Shown piece after piece: positions 11,480 through 22,489 of a stretch of 64,000 bases of DNA (the stretch's first letter is position 1; every line of letters starts with the position of its first letter). The stretch covers positions 724,181-788,180 of the forward strand of contig JNVV01000004.1 of the NCBI GenBank assembly GCA_000733355.1, in the 5' to 3' direction. A program made the translations under genes and the position numbers. This DNA comes from Falciphora oryzae (taxonomy: Eukaryota > Ascomycota > Sordariomycetes > Magnaporthales > Magnaporthaceae). The notes under the pieces are model-generated. The model was given only the letters and a program-made list of their open reading frames with translations. It made no database searches and was not told the origin of the DNA.

Positions 11480-12850
11480 GAAAAAGTAGAAGATAGCCTC
11501 CTTTATCATAAGGAAAAATTGTGGGTGCCAACGGAGGCTTTGCAAAAGGAAGTCCTCGAGTCCGAATATGATATAAAAGTCGCTGGATATATGGGTATGG
11601 ATAAAACCCTCGAATTAATTACTTGGCACTTTTAGTAGCCCAATATCGAAGCAAAAGTCCGGGAATACGTAAGGGGATGCTTGGAGTGCTAACGCAATAA
11701 GGCCCCAAAGCATGCCCCTTTTGGACCCTTATAACCTATAAAACTGCATTACCAGCCTTGGAAGACGGTAGCTATGAACTTTATTACGGACCTCCCTTTA
11801 AGCGATGGGTGCGATTTAATTTGGGTAATGGTAAACCCCTTTACCAAAATGGCGCATTTCGTCCCCCTTAAAATCGAGGGTAAAAAATCGGATAACTTTA
11901 TCCGCATTTTCGCTAAAAAATATTGGCGATTGCACGGTGTGCCTTTGGATATTATCTTTGATAAAGATTCTAAATTTACGAGCCATTTATAAAAAAACTT
12001 CCTCCGTTTGGTAGGCATTAAGCTAAAAATAAGCACTGCCTTCCATCCCCAAACGGATGGATAAACCGAAAGGTTTAACTAAAGCCTGGAAGCTTACTTT
12101 AAGTCTTTCGTAAATTACGAAATGACCAACTGGGTTAAGCTATTACCTACGGCGGAATTTGCCTATAATAATATATTTTCGGCAAGTACCTTTATTACTC
12201 CCTTTTTCGCCAACTACGGGTACTACCTAGCTTCCAATAATCCCCCTTTCCTAAAACGAGTACGCAATCCAGCAAGCCAATTTTACCGGCATTGGATGAC
12301 CCAGGTGCACGAAAAAGCTAAACAATACCTCGAAAAAGCCTGGGAACGAATAAAGCATTGGGCCGACAAAAGGAAAAGCCCCTCGCCGGTCCTTACCGAA
12401 AGATAGTTCGTTATGTTAAACGCCCGGCATATAAAAACCCGTCGCCCCGCCAAGAAACTCGATGCCAAAATGCTCGGGCCCTTCCGGATCCTTAAGGTTA
12501 TTTCTCCTACGGCGGTACGACTGGCCCTGCTTAAAACTTGGAAAATCCATAACGCTTTCCACGTGTCCCTTATCGAACCCTACCGCTTTGGCATTTAGGC
12601 ACGACCTGACCCTGACCAGGTACTGCGGGAGGCCCCTTCGGTTATAGGAGATTTCGTTGTAGAAAAGGTTATGGATTTTATAGATACAGGCGGGAAGGTT
12701 CGTTACTTTATCCGATAGGAAAATTACCTACGAAAAAAGGACTGGACGTGGGAACTTTGGAAGCACTTCGATACCGACGGATTTAAGCAACACGTTGTTG
12801 CCTTTTATCGGCTTAACCCCGATAAGCCTAGGGACCTCCGCGTGCTATAA
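11480..12850 (+). pseudogene. Element B integrase with chromodomain
   Basis: The integrase core reads MNFITDLPLSDGCDLIWV (11774 on), then LDIIFDKDSKFTSHL and FHPQTDG with a following TERF, in D..D..E arrangement. The tail (LGPFRILKVISPTAVRLAL, then HNAFHVSLIEPYRF, 12413-12598) matches the gypsy C-terminal fold. A chromodomain-like segment follows (VVEKVMDFIDTGGKVRYFI, then KKDWTWELWKHFD, about 12655-12775), which places the element among chromoviruses. Stops are TAA/TAG. Confidence 0.85.
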
Positions 12851-12907
12851 GATATAGGCACAGCCGCATCCTTTAAGCGGGCTTCAAAAGGTCTCGAGAC
12901 GCGCCCT

Positions 12908-12920
12908 AGGAAGAGGAGGA
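12908..12920 (+). other. Polypurine tract of element B
   Basis: The run aggaagaggagga lies three bases before the 3' LTR, where plus-strand DNA synthesis is primed in LTR retrotransposons. Confidence 0.7.
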
Positions 12921-12923
12921 TAG

Positions 12924-13208
12924 TGTCACACGGAAAAACCTGTGGACTTACCTAATCGGCCCTACAGAAGGTCCGGGAACTGGTATAGGTGCCCAACGGC
13001 CCCGAGGCCTAAAGGCCGAAGGCCGGAGGGGCAGTGTGAATCACGTACTCGATACTTCGCACGGATCACAGGGTGGTTTATATAAACCCTGCCATCTCCT
13101 ATGTCTTCCATGAGAGATTCCTTCTTCCTCAAACATCTCTTGAGCCCATAGAAAGATTATCTGCAATATAGAGATCCTTCTCCAAGCCGTCTTTGACCCC
13201 TTGTTACA
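12924..13208 (+). repeat. Element B 3' LTR
   Basis: It pairs with 6238-6522 over its full 285 bp with only transitions seen by eye. It is preceded by the polypurine tract and followed by the TTAAT duplication at 13209-13213. The pol frame, counting TAA as an eroded CAA, runs a few codons into this LTR (ending GKTCGLT then TAA). Confidence 0.92.
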
Positions 13209-13213
13209 TTAAT

Positions 13214-16134
13214 CGTTTGCTCCAGGATAACGTCGGCTTCGGTGTATACGTCCTGTATTAAATTGACTTCCTTAATTGGAAAAGGTCCGTTACAGCTTTT
13301 TAAATGTCGAAATAAAGCGTTACGTAAAAGGAACTCCTTTTAGCACTGCTAGCACGTTTTCCTATTGTAATTTTTAGTAACGAACTTTAGTACGTTATTA
13401 ACGCTATCGTTATTGCGGCTATCCGGTAACGACGGTGGAAACGGTAGCGGCGATCTCTCTGAACCGCTTGGCTTAAATCCCACCTGGTTTATATGGTCCT
13501 TACGGCGGGAGTCATGGTTGCCAAATGGTTTGAAGTCTCGTCGATAGTCGCTTCGAGGTTGGAAGCTATTGGAGCCTTAATTCCGATCATAGGGCTTGTT
13601 TCGGGGAACATTGCTTTTGTTTTACTAGCTACTCCCTTTATTTTTCCATTGTAAGGGCGCTTTATTTTTAAAGTGGTAAAAAGATGGCTTATTTTTAGAA
13701 TATAATGACGAGGACTTCGGTTGGTAGTCGTTACGATCGTACTTTTGACGTACTACGCTAAGCAGGAAAGGTTTGGCCTTTTCGATAGCGGCCATATATT
13801 CTCCGTGGGATTCGTTAGGTTTAGGGAGTTGAAGAAACTGCTTGATACTATTATCCAGCTAGATCCAAATCTAAGCTATAATAGGCTGCCAATTAGATCC
13901 GTTAGCGTTAAGTATGTTTATGGTGTTAGCATATTTAACCTTCCGCGTAAAGAATTGGTTAAAAGCCGATTCGTTTTTGTTTAGGTCCTTTAGGTGCAGG
14001 CCGCCTTTGTTGAACTTTTCGGCGGCTTTAAGGGCGTTAGGAGGGAATCGGTGCTTAAAGGCATTTAGCATAACGGCTAAACCTCGTTAATGCAATTCCT
14101 TTTGGACGTAAGCAGGCATTTTATTAATGTACCACACTATGGCGGAACTAGCTAAAAGCATAGGGAACATCTCCTTTAGCTATTGCTTATAGGCGTAAGC
14201 ATTAAGGCCTATAAGGAAAGTGTTAAAACGTATCTCGTAAAATTTGCTGTCCGTAAAAATTATGCCTTTATTGTTAGAAATGATTTTTAAATCTTCGGGG
14301 TTATAGTAAAAGGGGTCGAAAGTGCCGACGTTTTCGCGTTTTAGCTTTGTGGTATAGCCTCCTCCCCTTAATTGGGAGCTAAGGGTATTTTGCCGGTAAG
14401 GCTGAGGATCGCCGTAGCTTTTAAGCGGTAGCCCTAATGGTCCTTTTCTGGGAGGGCTAGGCGGTAGCGGCTTTGGCAGCGGGTTAGGAGGTGGTAGTTT
14501 TAGCGGCATATCCGGGGGGACCCAGCTTAAAAAACTTTGGGTTTGCTAACGTCTAATTGCAGCTAAGTTGCCGTGCAGCCAGGCATCGGTATCGTTAGTT
14601 TAACCGGTACGAACAATAGGGGCAACCGATTTACGGTTTCGGTTATATCCCGGCGGCCATTTAGCGTTATTAGCGGGAGCCGTGTAGGTTGTTTAAAAAA
14701 AAGGAGCTCCGGGGTTAAAATTAGCAATTAAAGCTGTGGCCGAAGGGATTGTAATTTAAAGAATTACGGGTCGAATGGCTTTTGATATAGCAGGTGGGGT
14801 TGTATTAGGGCGCGTAATAAAATGCGGCACATTTTTGGGATTTGATAAAGCGCTAGGCTTTTGCTCGTACTAAACGGTATCCGCGGTAGGAGCTTTTGGG
14901 ATTTAGACCGTTAGTACTGGGCGGAGTGCTTGGGTAAACGGCCCGGCCACGGGGGAGTTTGGTCCTTTAATAGAGGGCCGGGGGACGTTTAAGTTCCTTT
15001 AGCTTAATATGTGCTTAGTACGTTTATGCTAGGGCTCCGTAAGGCGTAGGCGCTCCATAAAATCTGGCTTTTCGTTATCGTTTTCCGCGGGGACACTAAA
15101 TCCATTTACGGTTTAGTAGCTTAATATGCTTGGGTACTTTAGCGAAGCTAAAAAGTTTTTCGCTAAGCGACGACGGTGATTTAAATCGAAAGCCACGGAC
15201 GGGCGAAAAATTGGGGAGCTAGCGCGTAATCCAGCCGCTAATCCAGCGCGGCTGCCTATCGCATTACCGGTACGGCTGCCTTACTCGAGCTAGTTAGCTA
15301 GCCTAAACTGGTTTTTTTCCAGCTCCCTTATATTATAGTATTGGATTTGCTGGTACTAAGCATGGTTTTATTAGAGGCTTTTAATGTTATTATTGATTTT
15401 GTTAGCTAGGGTAGTAAGCAAATCGATAAACCTTTGTTATTGCTGCGACTTTTATTTGCGTATAGCGTTTTAAGTCCTTAGCCAGTTAATAGTATGCTTA
15501 TTGCCCCCAAAGGTAAAAGGAGTTCCCTTCGGGTCGATAGCAGTTGTTACTGGGGACCCTGGTTTTAAAGGGCCTAAACTATGCCTATTTTTTTGGTGCT
15601 TGTATGTTTGAATTTAAGGGTTTGCCGAAACCGTGTATAACTTATTGCAAGGGTTTCGAGCGGGAGGTTTCGGTAGTGGGCGCATAACTTTTTTGCCTTT
15701 GTATTTGGAGGGGTTTGTTTGTGCCGTTTCGGGTTTCAGGTCGTAAAAGCTTTCGCTTTCGGTTGCAGGTAAGGCCGTTGTTGGTTGCTAAGGGCGGGAG
15801 CCAGCGCTTTAGGTAGGGCCCGGTCCGTTGCTTTCAGGTGCGTTGCCCGAGTCGGCTATAGCTGATTTGGCCCGTTTTTTAAGTGGGTGACTTTTTTGGA
15901 CCATCCGTTAAGTTAATTGCTCGGCGCCTATTCCGTTTGTACTTTTACCGTTTCGGGGTTTATTTTATTTATTTGCAAATGGTGGGTAGCAATTCGTAAG
16001 CGGGCCAGGTTTTTTGAAATTAATGGATTTACCCGTCGCAATTGATAAGTGAAGGTGGCGTAGAAAGTAATGGAAAAGTGATATCGAAAGCGATAAAAAT
16101 GGATGGTAGTAGAGGTTGCGCGATACAGGCGCAA
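13214..16134 (-). pseudogene. Element A gag region, upstream of the element B insertion
   Basis: Minus-strand pieces at 14509-14180 (proline-rich start, then RENVGTFDPFYYNPEDL) and 14071-13871 (FKHRFPPNALKAAEKFNKGG) look like fungal Ty3/gypsy gag. They share one register with the pol pieces below 6238 after subtraction of element B. A further piece at 16134-15928 (SKNLARLRIATHHLQINKI) is probably the gag N-terminus. Stops are TAA/TAG. The stretch 14510-15927 reads only in short fragments. Confidence 0.6.
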
Positions 16135-16139
16135 TAATT

Positions 16140-16637
16140 ACCAATGGCGCGCTGTTGCGTCGCTATGTCGAATAGTTATTCGAACCTTTGGGTCGGATCG
16201 CGAGGATGAAAGGACGAGTAGGTAGGGTAGGGACCGTTAAGCGTCGGCGAACTTTTGAAAGACGGGTGCGACCGATAGCATCCGGGGTAGGACGGGATTA
16301 CGGTGGGTAAAAAGTTTATCGCTTTTTCGTCGCGGCGGACCTTGTTAAGGAGAGATAGATTGAATTCGATTAGGTTGAGCGGCGAACCTTCTAGATCCGA
16401 TCGGGGGGAAGAGTCCGTTAGAGGGCGGTCACGTCGCGGCGGACCTTGTCGCGATCGCTTTTGCGGAGGGAAAATTGCGCCGCGGCGAATTTTAGCGCAA
16501 TTGTCGGAAATGATTGGGGATGATCCTAGTCTTAGTGGCTTTGACTCAACCCACAAAAAGGGAACCCACCTCCGGTGGGTTGTGGCTCGCCAAGTGGCTT
16601 AGTCGCAAGTCACTGGCCTGTGCACTTGTACTGTGGG
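16140..16637 (-). repeat. Candidate 5' LTR / leader of element A
   Basis: Read on the minus strand, the block starts TGTGGCCCCACAGTACAAG and contains a perfect hairpin (aacccacc-tcc-ggtgggtt near 16570) next to a second CAACCCAC copy. The TG start, the position directly upstream of the gag frame and the absence of coding potential fit a 5' LTR plus leader. Because the other end of element A is truncated, no partner LTR is available to prove it. Confidence 0.3.
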
Positions 16638-17927
16638 GCCACAGACTTTTTTTAGTTTGAGTCTAAAACCGCATAGTGATTTTCTACCGTTGGTTTTGGA
16701 AACCTCCACACAAAACGAAAATATCAAAAAAAACACTCCAAAATATCTTTATGAAAGCCGACTTTTGCTAATTTTAAACTATATGTTGGAAGTAAGCTCG
16801 AAATTCCGCATCTAATAGTGTTTTTTGTTTTTTGCATTTCGATTATAAACACTTTTTTTAACCGCCCAGGTGCATTTTCGTTAGTTTTAGGAATCGCCTT
16901 TCCAGCGACCCCTATGCCAGATTTACCATTAATAATGTTCGCGGCCCCAAATTTGGAATTGGGGATCTCCTAGCCATTGGCTCGCCTAAACAATTTGTTT
17001 TATCTGCTTACGGCTATTTTTTAAAGCAAAAACTTTGCAGATGAGCAAGTTGATAATGCGCCTTTCCGCTAGGTTATTGCTGAATTGTACGAGTATATTT
17101 TACGCGCATAGGATACCTTATTGCAAAAGCGGTTTTTAGAAGCTGTTATTACGTTTTTTTTAAATTAGGGGGCGCCAGCGCATCGGGAACCGCGTATTCC
17201 AAAGCCTGACCAGATCGAATGTATCCGGCGTATCGTTTACAAATTAGGGGATACAATCCTTATTGCTAAAACAGGATATGGCAAAAGCATTATATTCCAA
17301 GCCGTATTTGTTATTAGGAATAAGCATATTACTAACGTGGTCCATCACCGAGTAGATCACATCATCGAGTGGATCAATGCAAAACGCACGGTAAACCCAG
17401 TTTTCTTCAGTTAAATAACTCGCCCAATTTCCAACTAGATTATACCAAAATTTAAATAATTATATATTATAATATGGCGAATTTAACTCTTATTTTTTTA
17501 TAAATTTATTACATTCCCTTTAGGGTAATTCGCAAATTTCATACAGTATATTATACAGTATTACAAACTAACCCAAAGCGGGTAACAATACAAATCTGGA
17601 AAAAATATTTTTATAATTACCTTATAGTAAAATATTAACGTGGTTCATCACCGAGTGGGTCATATTAGCGAATGGGTCACTTTAAAATCTCATACTAAAC
17701 GCCGTTTTCGACCCCCCGGTTAAATCCACCAATTTTTAATAAAATTCCATGAAAATTTAATATGTTATATTTAACTATATAACTGATTTTATGATTATTT
17801 TTCCACATTTTTATTATTACTATTTTAAGGTGATTTACTATTTACACACAGTGTTTTGCACAGTGTTTAAAGCTCACCTAAAAATAATGCTAATAAAAAT
17901 TTGGAAAAATAATTATAAAATCGGCTA

Positions 17928-19771
17928 ACGTAGTTCATCACCGAGTCGCCCACCCACACCCGACCTCCGATTAATTAACGCGCACGCCAACCCAACAACG
18001 CCAGGAATCCATTCAAACTACTCAGAACTGTATACATCGGACATTTTTGCTTCTTCCTGGCAAGTGCGCGCATTGTATCCGGTTTTGCCACACGTGCCAC
18101 ATCGCCAACGAGTCGCCGTCGCCCTCCTTTTTTAACCCCCATAATCGCGCATTTCTTGCTATAGCTATTCATCTAGCTTTTGCTGGTCCAAAACATTTCG
18201 TATTTCGTTGATGGTAAGTGACCCTCCAAATCGGACACGTGTTCTTTTAGCCTTCCGGCGTTTGTTTAGTGCTTCGTTCGCTTTTCGAAGCGTAAATATT
18301 TCGGCTTGGAAAAGGGCCATTTCGTGCATTATCGCTTTCGTCCCTTTTGCAATTTGGTTTACAGCCGCTAGCATGGGTATCGGAAAGCTGCTTTAGTAAT
18401 TGGTAATCCGAATTTTGATATGTTCGGACTGCGAAGTTGCTTCCTTAGCCGTCCGCGGCGTTTTGGAGGTCCAAGGTTCGGGGTTGTTTAAGGGCGTCTT
18501 CGGGGGAGTTGGAGTCCGTAGCTTTACATCCAGCTTTTCCAGGACCGAATCCGGATTAAAAGGAATAAAACCAGCCCCTTGGAAGCCTTTTTAGATATTT
18601 TTTTTGGTTATGGAGTCCAAAAATGCCGCTTTAAACGCCGAAAAGAACTCGACCTTAGTTACGTAACTAACGTACAACCTTATTAAATCTTCGATTCGTC
18701 GACCGTACGACCGCTTTATTAGGCCGAAGCAACTAACGTTAAGCGGTTAAAGGAAGTGAAACGAATACGGAAGCATACAAAGCGTAATAATATTATATTT
18801 TTAGCAATAAAGCTCAAAATCCGTCAAGTAGTGGCTTTCGTATCCGTCTAGCACTAACAAACGATGTATGCCCTTCGTACGCGATATAGTATGTTTGTCG
18901 AAATGCTAAATCCATTCCAAGCCGAGCTCGTTCGTAATCCACCCGTTAAAACTAGTTGCGATAACCCAATTGCGTAAAAGGTCGGTTTCCAAATACCAAT
19001 TAGTTAGGTAATACTGCCCTTTGACGATAATAAAAAGGGGGATCGCCTAACTGCAATAATTAACCCTTTGGATAATTGTAGCCCATTTCCGGTTGCCAGG
19101 CTAAACCAGCTTTGCTTTATTACGGCCTTCCGATATTGTAATAACCATAACGGCCGCGATCATGCCCATAAGGAAGCCGGTTTCGTCGAAATTGTAAATG
19201 TCGTTATCCAAAATGCCATATTTGGCTACAGTATTCCGCACAAGGTCGAACCAGGCAAAAACGAGCTTAAGATCTTCGCATTTGGCCCTTTGGTAATCGT
19301 ACTTTCGAATCCAACGCGTGCCGAACTTTGCGCGGCGTTTAACGAACCTCTTAACCCAGCACTTGCCGACGGTGCCCGCGTCGCGTTCGGCAAGCAATCG
19401 GTTGGCCATACCTTTAACACCAAAAGGCCGGGGAGGAAACGCGCGAAAATCCAGCTCGAATATGTATTTAACAAACGCCTCCTCTTCGGATTCCGTCAAT
19501 TTCCGAACGTTAGGCTTGCAGTCGCGTCGAACAGATCGGCCGGCGCGTCGGTCGCGCAACGTGGATCGAGGAACATCGTAGATTTTGGCTGCCTCTCGCA
19601 CACTCAATTATGCATTAAATTGGATTGCCCGTAAAGCAAAGGCAATCCTAGCTTCTTTCGATGTTAATGCCATTTGTAGTTGTTAAGCAATTAAAGTTGG
19701 AAGTGGGAAACGCGAGTTGCGATGGAAAACGGGCGACTCGGTGATATGGGCGACTCGGTGATGAACCACGT
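17928..19771 (-). mobile_element. Fot1/Pogo DNA transposon, copy 1
   Basis: The element is 1844 bp, flanked by TA (17926-17927 and 19772-19773), with terminal inverted repeats starting ACGTRGTTCATCACCGAG. The right end shows two head-to-tail 17-bp subunits (catcaccgagtcgccca, tatcaccgagtcgcccg). It encodes one transposase on the minus strand and is inserted at a TA within MITE B. Confidence 0.9.
18018..19673 (-). pseudogene. Pogo/Fot1 transposase, copy 1
   Basis: The frame is 1656 nt (552 codons including the stop) with no indel. It has an N-terminal psq-type helix-turn-helix (SVREAAKIYDVPRSTLRDR), then a CENP-B-like helix-turn-helix (LTESEEEAFVKYIFELD..NRLL, WVKRFVKRR). The DDE core follows with IYNFDETGF, LVLDGYESHYL and a third motif reading PLNVSCF, where the expected aspartate is asparagine. 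The C-terminus has a coiled stretch and a zinc knuckle CGTCGKTGYNARTC in which histidine is replaced by tyrosine. TAA/TAG stops break it into pieces. The longest open part is 19607-19101. It is catalytically dead. Confidence 0.88.
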
Positions 19772-21560
19772 TATATAGTTAAATATAACATATTAAATTT
19801 TCATGGAATTTTATTAAAAATTAGTGGATTTAACCGGGGGGTCGAAAACGGCGTTTAGTATGGGATTTTAAAGTGACCCATTCGCTGATATGACCCACTC
19901 GGTGATGAACCACGTTACTCCTTAAATTTTTATAAAATTTCATCATTAAATGGGCGAGATGCACGGTCGTGCACGGACGGTTTTAATATGCGTTTTTTAG
20001 TAATCCACTCGCTAATTTAATCCACTCGCTAATAAACCACGTTATCCAGATCGTCCCGTTTAGCAAATTGGGGGACAAACAAGCAGAAGTGGTTGCAAAT
20101 TTCCCTTTCGCTAACCCCATCCTTATCGATCAAACTACACGCAAGGTATTCCATTTCCCAAATATAAATATAGGAAAAGATATATTAATATCCCTTTATA
20201 GGACGCAGATATTTGGAACCATTAAAAAGCGACGCAATACACATATATTTTCCTCGGCCTTAAGCAAACTATAAATTTTCGGTTCTTTTCCCTCCTCCGC
20301 TACCCCGAGTTTAGCCAGCACATCGCTTTTTTAGCCATCGACGAGCTTTATACCGTCCATTAATGGAAAGATTTCCGTACGTCCTACCCTAATTTGCATT
20401 TAATCCGAACCGCGATCCCTATAACCATCCCATTTTTTAAATGCATTACTATATTAACCGAAAAAGCAAAGGATTTTGTCTTTTCCTATGCCGGTTTCCG
20501 TTAGCTCGGCTTAGGCGAATATTAATTCCGAATTATCCGCACGTTTGTTAATAAGCCGGACATATCTATCGTCTTATAAGCTTTGGAAAGGAACAAACTG
20601 AGCAACGATTATTAGCCTTTATTTTTTTTTTAAGCCACGTCCGGCTATACAATTTGATCCAAAGCATCCCTAAAACCATTATTTATATAAATAACAGGTT
20701 TAAGTTCGTAGCTGCCCGCTATGCTTTTTTCTAACACCTTACTTCCTAAAGAGTTGATAGGGCTACTGCAATCCGTACCATTAGCATTTACAATTCCCTT
20801 ACCCTATTAATAGATTAACGCTTTTTATATAACACGTTTAAACGCACCGATTTTTTTATCCGTATTATCCTAGCTACCGTATTTTTAGGTATAGGAATGG
20901 ATATTTTAAACGTAATGCGCGTGGTGCAATTTAAAGCACCGATTTTATTAGACGTATCGGATTTGTTACAGCGGTTCGGCAAGGCGTCCCGATCCGATAT
21001 GGGGCAAAGTACCGCTTATTTTTTTGCCTTTTATTAGTATTTTAACACCTAAGGCATTACGGTCTTTAAAAAGACGAAATTTAAACGGGGCTCTAAAAAA
21101 ACCTATATTCCTGCTTTATCCAGCAGTTTACGCTTCGAATTGGCAGAATTTGGTATAAATACAAATACAGACGAATTACAGTTGTTTGGCTCCGATTATT
21201 TACAAGCGCGATTTTCCATTTTCGACGTGGAATCCAGTATGGCCGGGGGATATTTATTTTCCATTACAAACGACGAAATTAACGAAAAATTAAGTATTTT
21301 TTTAAGGAAATAATACAACCATTGGACCTAAAAAGATTAGCGCCGGCGTACAAAGCTAAAGGCCGAACATTTTGAAATGTTTAAATTCGTTAATGCCAAG
21401 TGCTTTAGGTAGGAAATGTTTAATTTGCTGCAAAAGGTGCAGCTGTTTAACGTTTAGCATATACTTTGCTATAACGTATATTATTACGAATTTGGACGAT
21501 TCCTTCCGGTAATAGCTATTGCGAAAAAAGACAAAAGCGTACATAGGCATAACAAAAAAT

Positions 21561-22250
21561 GGTTTATTTACAAAAAGTTAATATTATTCGCTTCCGAATT
21601 CGCGATTTACATTATCGCCTTTAACGACAACCGATAGTTTAACCTCCCCGGCGAATGGATATTAAAACCTGCTATCGCCGTAAAACTTAGTCTGTTTATT
21701 AAAACATCCCGCATAGCTATCCGGGATATCCACGACCTATGCTAACGGGTACCGGCTATCGGGGGGGATATATGCTAGTATTGGTTGGAGGTTTACGGCT
21801 AGCTATTGGTATAAAAATGCGAAGCTATTAAAGCTAAAAGTATGGTAGCATACGCTGAATACCAGACTAATAAACGCAAAAAGATCGACGTCGGGGCTTT
21901 ATAACCTAAAGGGGCAACCGTAAAAGGGAAACGTACTTTGGTATTTCCAAAAAACCCCGAACCATTGGCTTTATTTAAAAGACGATAATTTTACCAGCGA
22001 TTGCTGTATTTAGTGGGCCTTTATCCAAAAGGCGATTGTACGGTTTGTTGAACTTTGTCCCAATCTTTATAAATTTAAAGGCTAGCTTAATTCCTATTCG
22101 TTTGCTTTATTATTTTCGTTCCTTTTTAAATAATATCCCTAATCGCCTTCTTGATTTTCGATAATTATATTAGTTACCCCCTTTTCGGTATTTGCTAGCC
22201 TTTGTTGGGAAAAAATATTAGCGGGCCGTACGATGGTGCGGTTGAAAGCT
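21561..22250. other. Degraded frames between the helicase and the next frame
   Basis: Both strands show protein-like stretches. A minus-strand piece at 22381-22139 (QYAYLLINNGWGSKYDQTK, then VRPANIFSQQRLANTEKG) is open for 80 residues and extends both ways across TAA/TAG codons. The plus strand has a lysine-rich stretch near 21850. I recognise no family and cannot decide the coding strand from sequence alone. Confidence 0.3.
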
Positions 22251-22489
22251 TTTAGTTTGCCATTGTGCATATATTTGATCCCGTTTGCGAATAATGCCGG
22301 GGCGTCGAACTCGGAATCTTGCTTCGTTTGGTCGTATTTGCTGCCCCATCCATTGTTAATAAGTAAATACGCATATTGCATAACGTTTTGTTTAGTAAAT
22401 GTTACGGTATGTTTGGTATTATTATACTAGCTAAACGCAAATTTTAATGCTTTGCGTATTATTGTTTTTAAAGGTCCAAAGGTAGCGCA

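Larger units (their letters stand above)
6238..13208 (+). mobile_element. Element B: full-length Ty3/gypsy chromovirus inserted in element A
   Basis: Two 285-bp LTRs (6238-6522 and 12924-13208) share TGT..ACA ends and flank a gag-pol reading in the order gag, zinc knuckle, protease, reverse transcriptase, RNase H, integrase, chromodomain. The 5-bp direct repeat TTAAT flanks the element at 6233-6237 and 13209-13213. A polypurine tract (aggaagaggagga, about 12908-12920) precedes the 3' LTR. The insertion site lies inside the element A frame, so B is younger. Many TAA/TAG stops show it is inactive in this copy. Confidence 0.93.
2041..16637 (-). mobile_element. Element A: RIP-degraded Ty3/gypsy retrotransposon, split by element B
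   Basis: Read on the minus strand the order is gag (16134-13870), protease/linker (about 6200-5200), reverse transcriptase (about 4900-3800), RNase H (3786-3361) and integrase (about 3110-2041), which is Ty3/gypsy order. The frame pieces at 14509, 14071, 5664, 3786, 3102 and 2268 all fall in one register once 6976 bases (element B plus one 5-bp target duplication) are subtracted. In-frame stops are nearly all TAA/TAG. The 3' end seems truncated at 2041 because no LTR follows the integrase tail. A possible 5' LTR start lies at 16637. This is a dead copy. Confidence 0.8.
17638..19915. mobile_element. MITE B, inserted in MITE A and interrupted by a Pogo copy
   Basis: The ends read ACGTGGTT plus catcaccgagtgggtca and tattagcgaatgggtca. 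Flanking TA is at 17636-17637 and 19916-19917. The arms 17638-17925 and 19774-19915 are long inverted repeats sharing sequence such as ttaatatgttatatttaactat. The centre has a cacagtgttttgcacagtg motif also found in the MITE at 35851-36278. It is non-coding. Confidence 0.85.
17335..20042. mobile_element. MITE A (outermost), interrupted by MITE B
   Basis: The terminal inverted repeats begin ACGTGGTC followed by two 17-bp subunits (catcaccgagtagatca, catcatcgagtggatca). The right end is the complement, more eroded (..aataaaccacgt). TA flanks both sides (17333-17334 and 20043-20044). The host helicase frame resumes after excision. The element's own arms are 17335-17635 and 19918-20042. It has no coding capacity and is presumably mobilised by the Pogo transposase. 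Confidence 0.85.
16905..21560 (+). pseudogene. RecQ-like DNA helicase gene, degraded and split by nested transposons
   Basis: The plus-strand frame gives the nucleotide-binding motif GDTILIAKTGYGKSIIFQA (about 17250-17306). After the insertion at 17335-20044 it continues with LQIV-type sequence and LIDQTTRK, a DE-box AIDELHTVHQWKDF (about 20335), ATVFLGIGMDI and DLLQRFGKASR, the last matching RecQ motif VI. The order is that of RecQ superfamily 2 helicases. It most resembles the long fungal 'Q-like' or telomere-linked helicases. A cysteine-containing tail follows to about 21560. Stops are mainly TAA/TAG, and a few frame uncertainties remain in the tail. Subtracting the insertion with one TA restores the reading frame exactly. 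Confidence 0.75.

Noticed and set aside
16540..16637. Helitron 3' end (hairpin near CTTAG)
   Set aside because: A hairpin is present (aacccacctccggtgggtt), but no CTRR end at the right distance and no Rep/helicase of Helitron type; an LTR start of element A fits better.
19068..19634. 188-residue plus-strand frame
   Set aside because: Antisense of the Pogo transposase helix-turn-helix and DDE start; the same occurs at 33155-33781 for copy 2.
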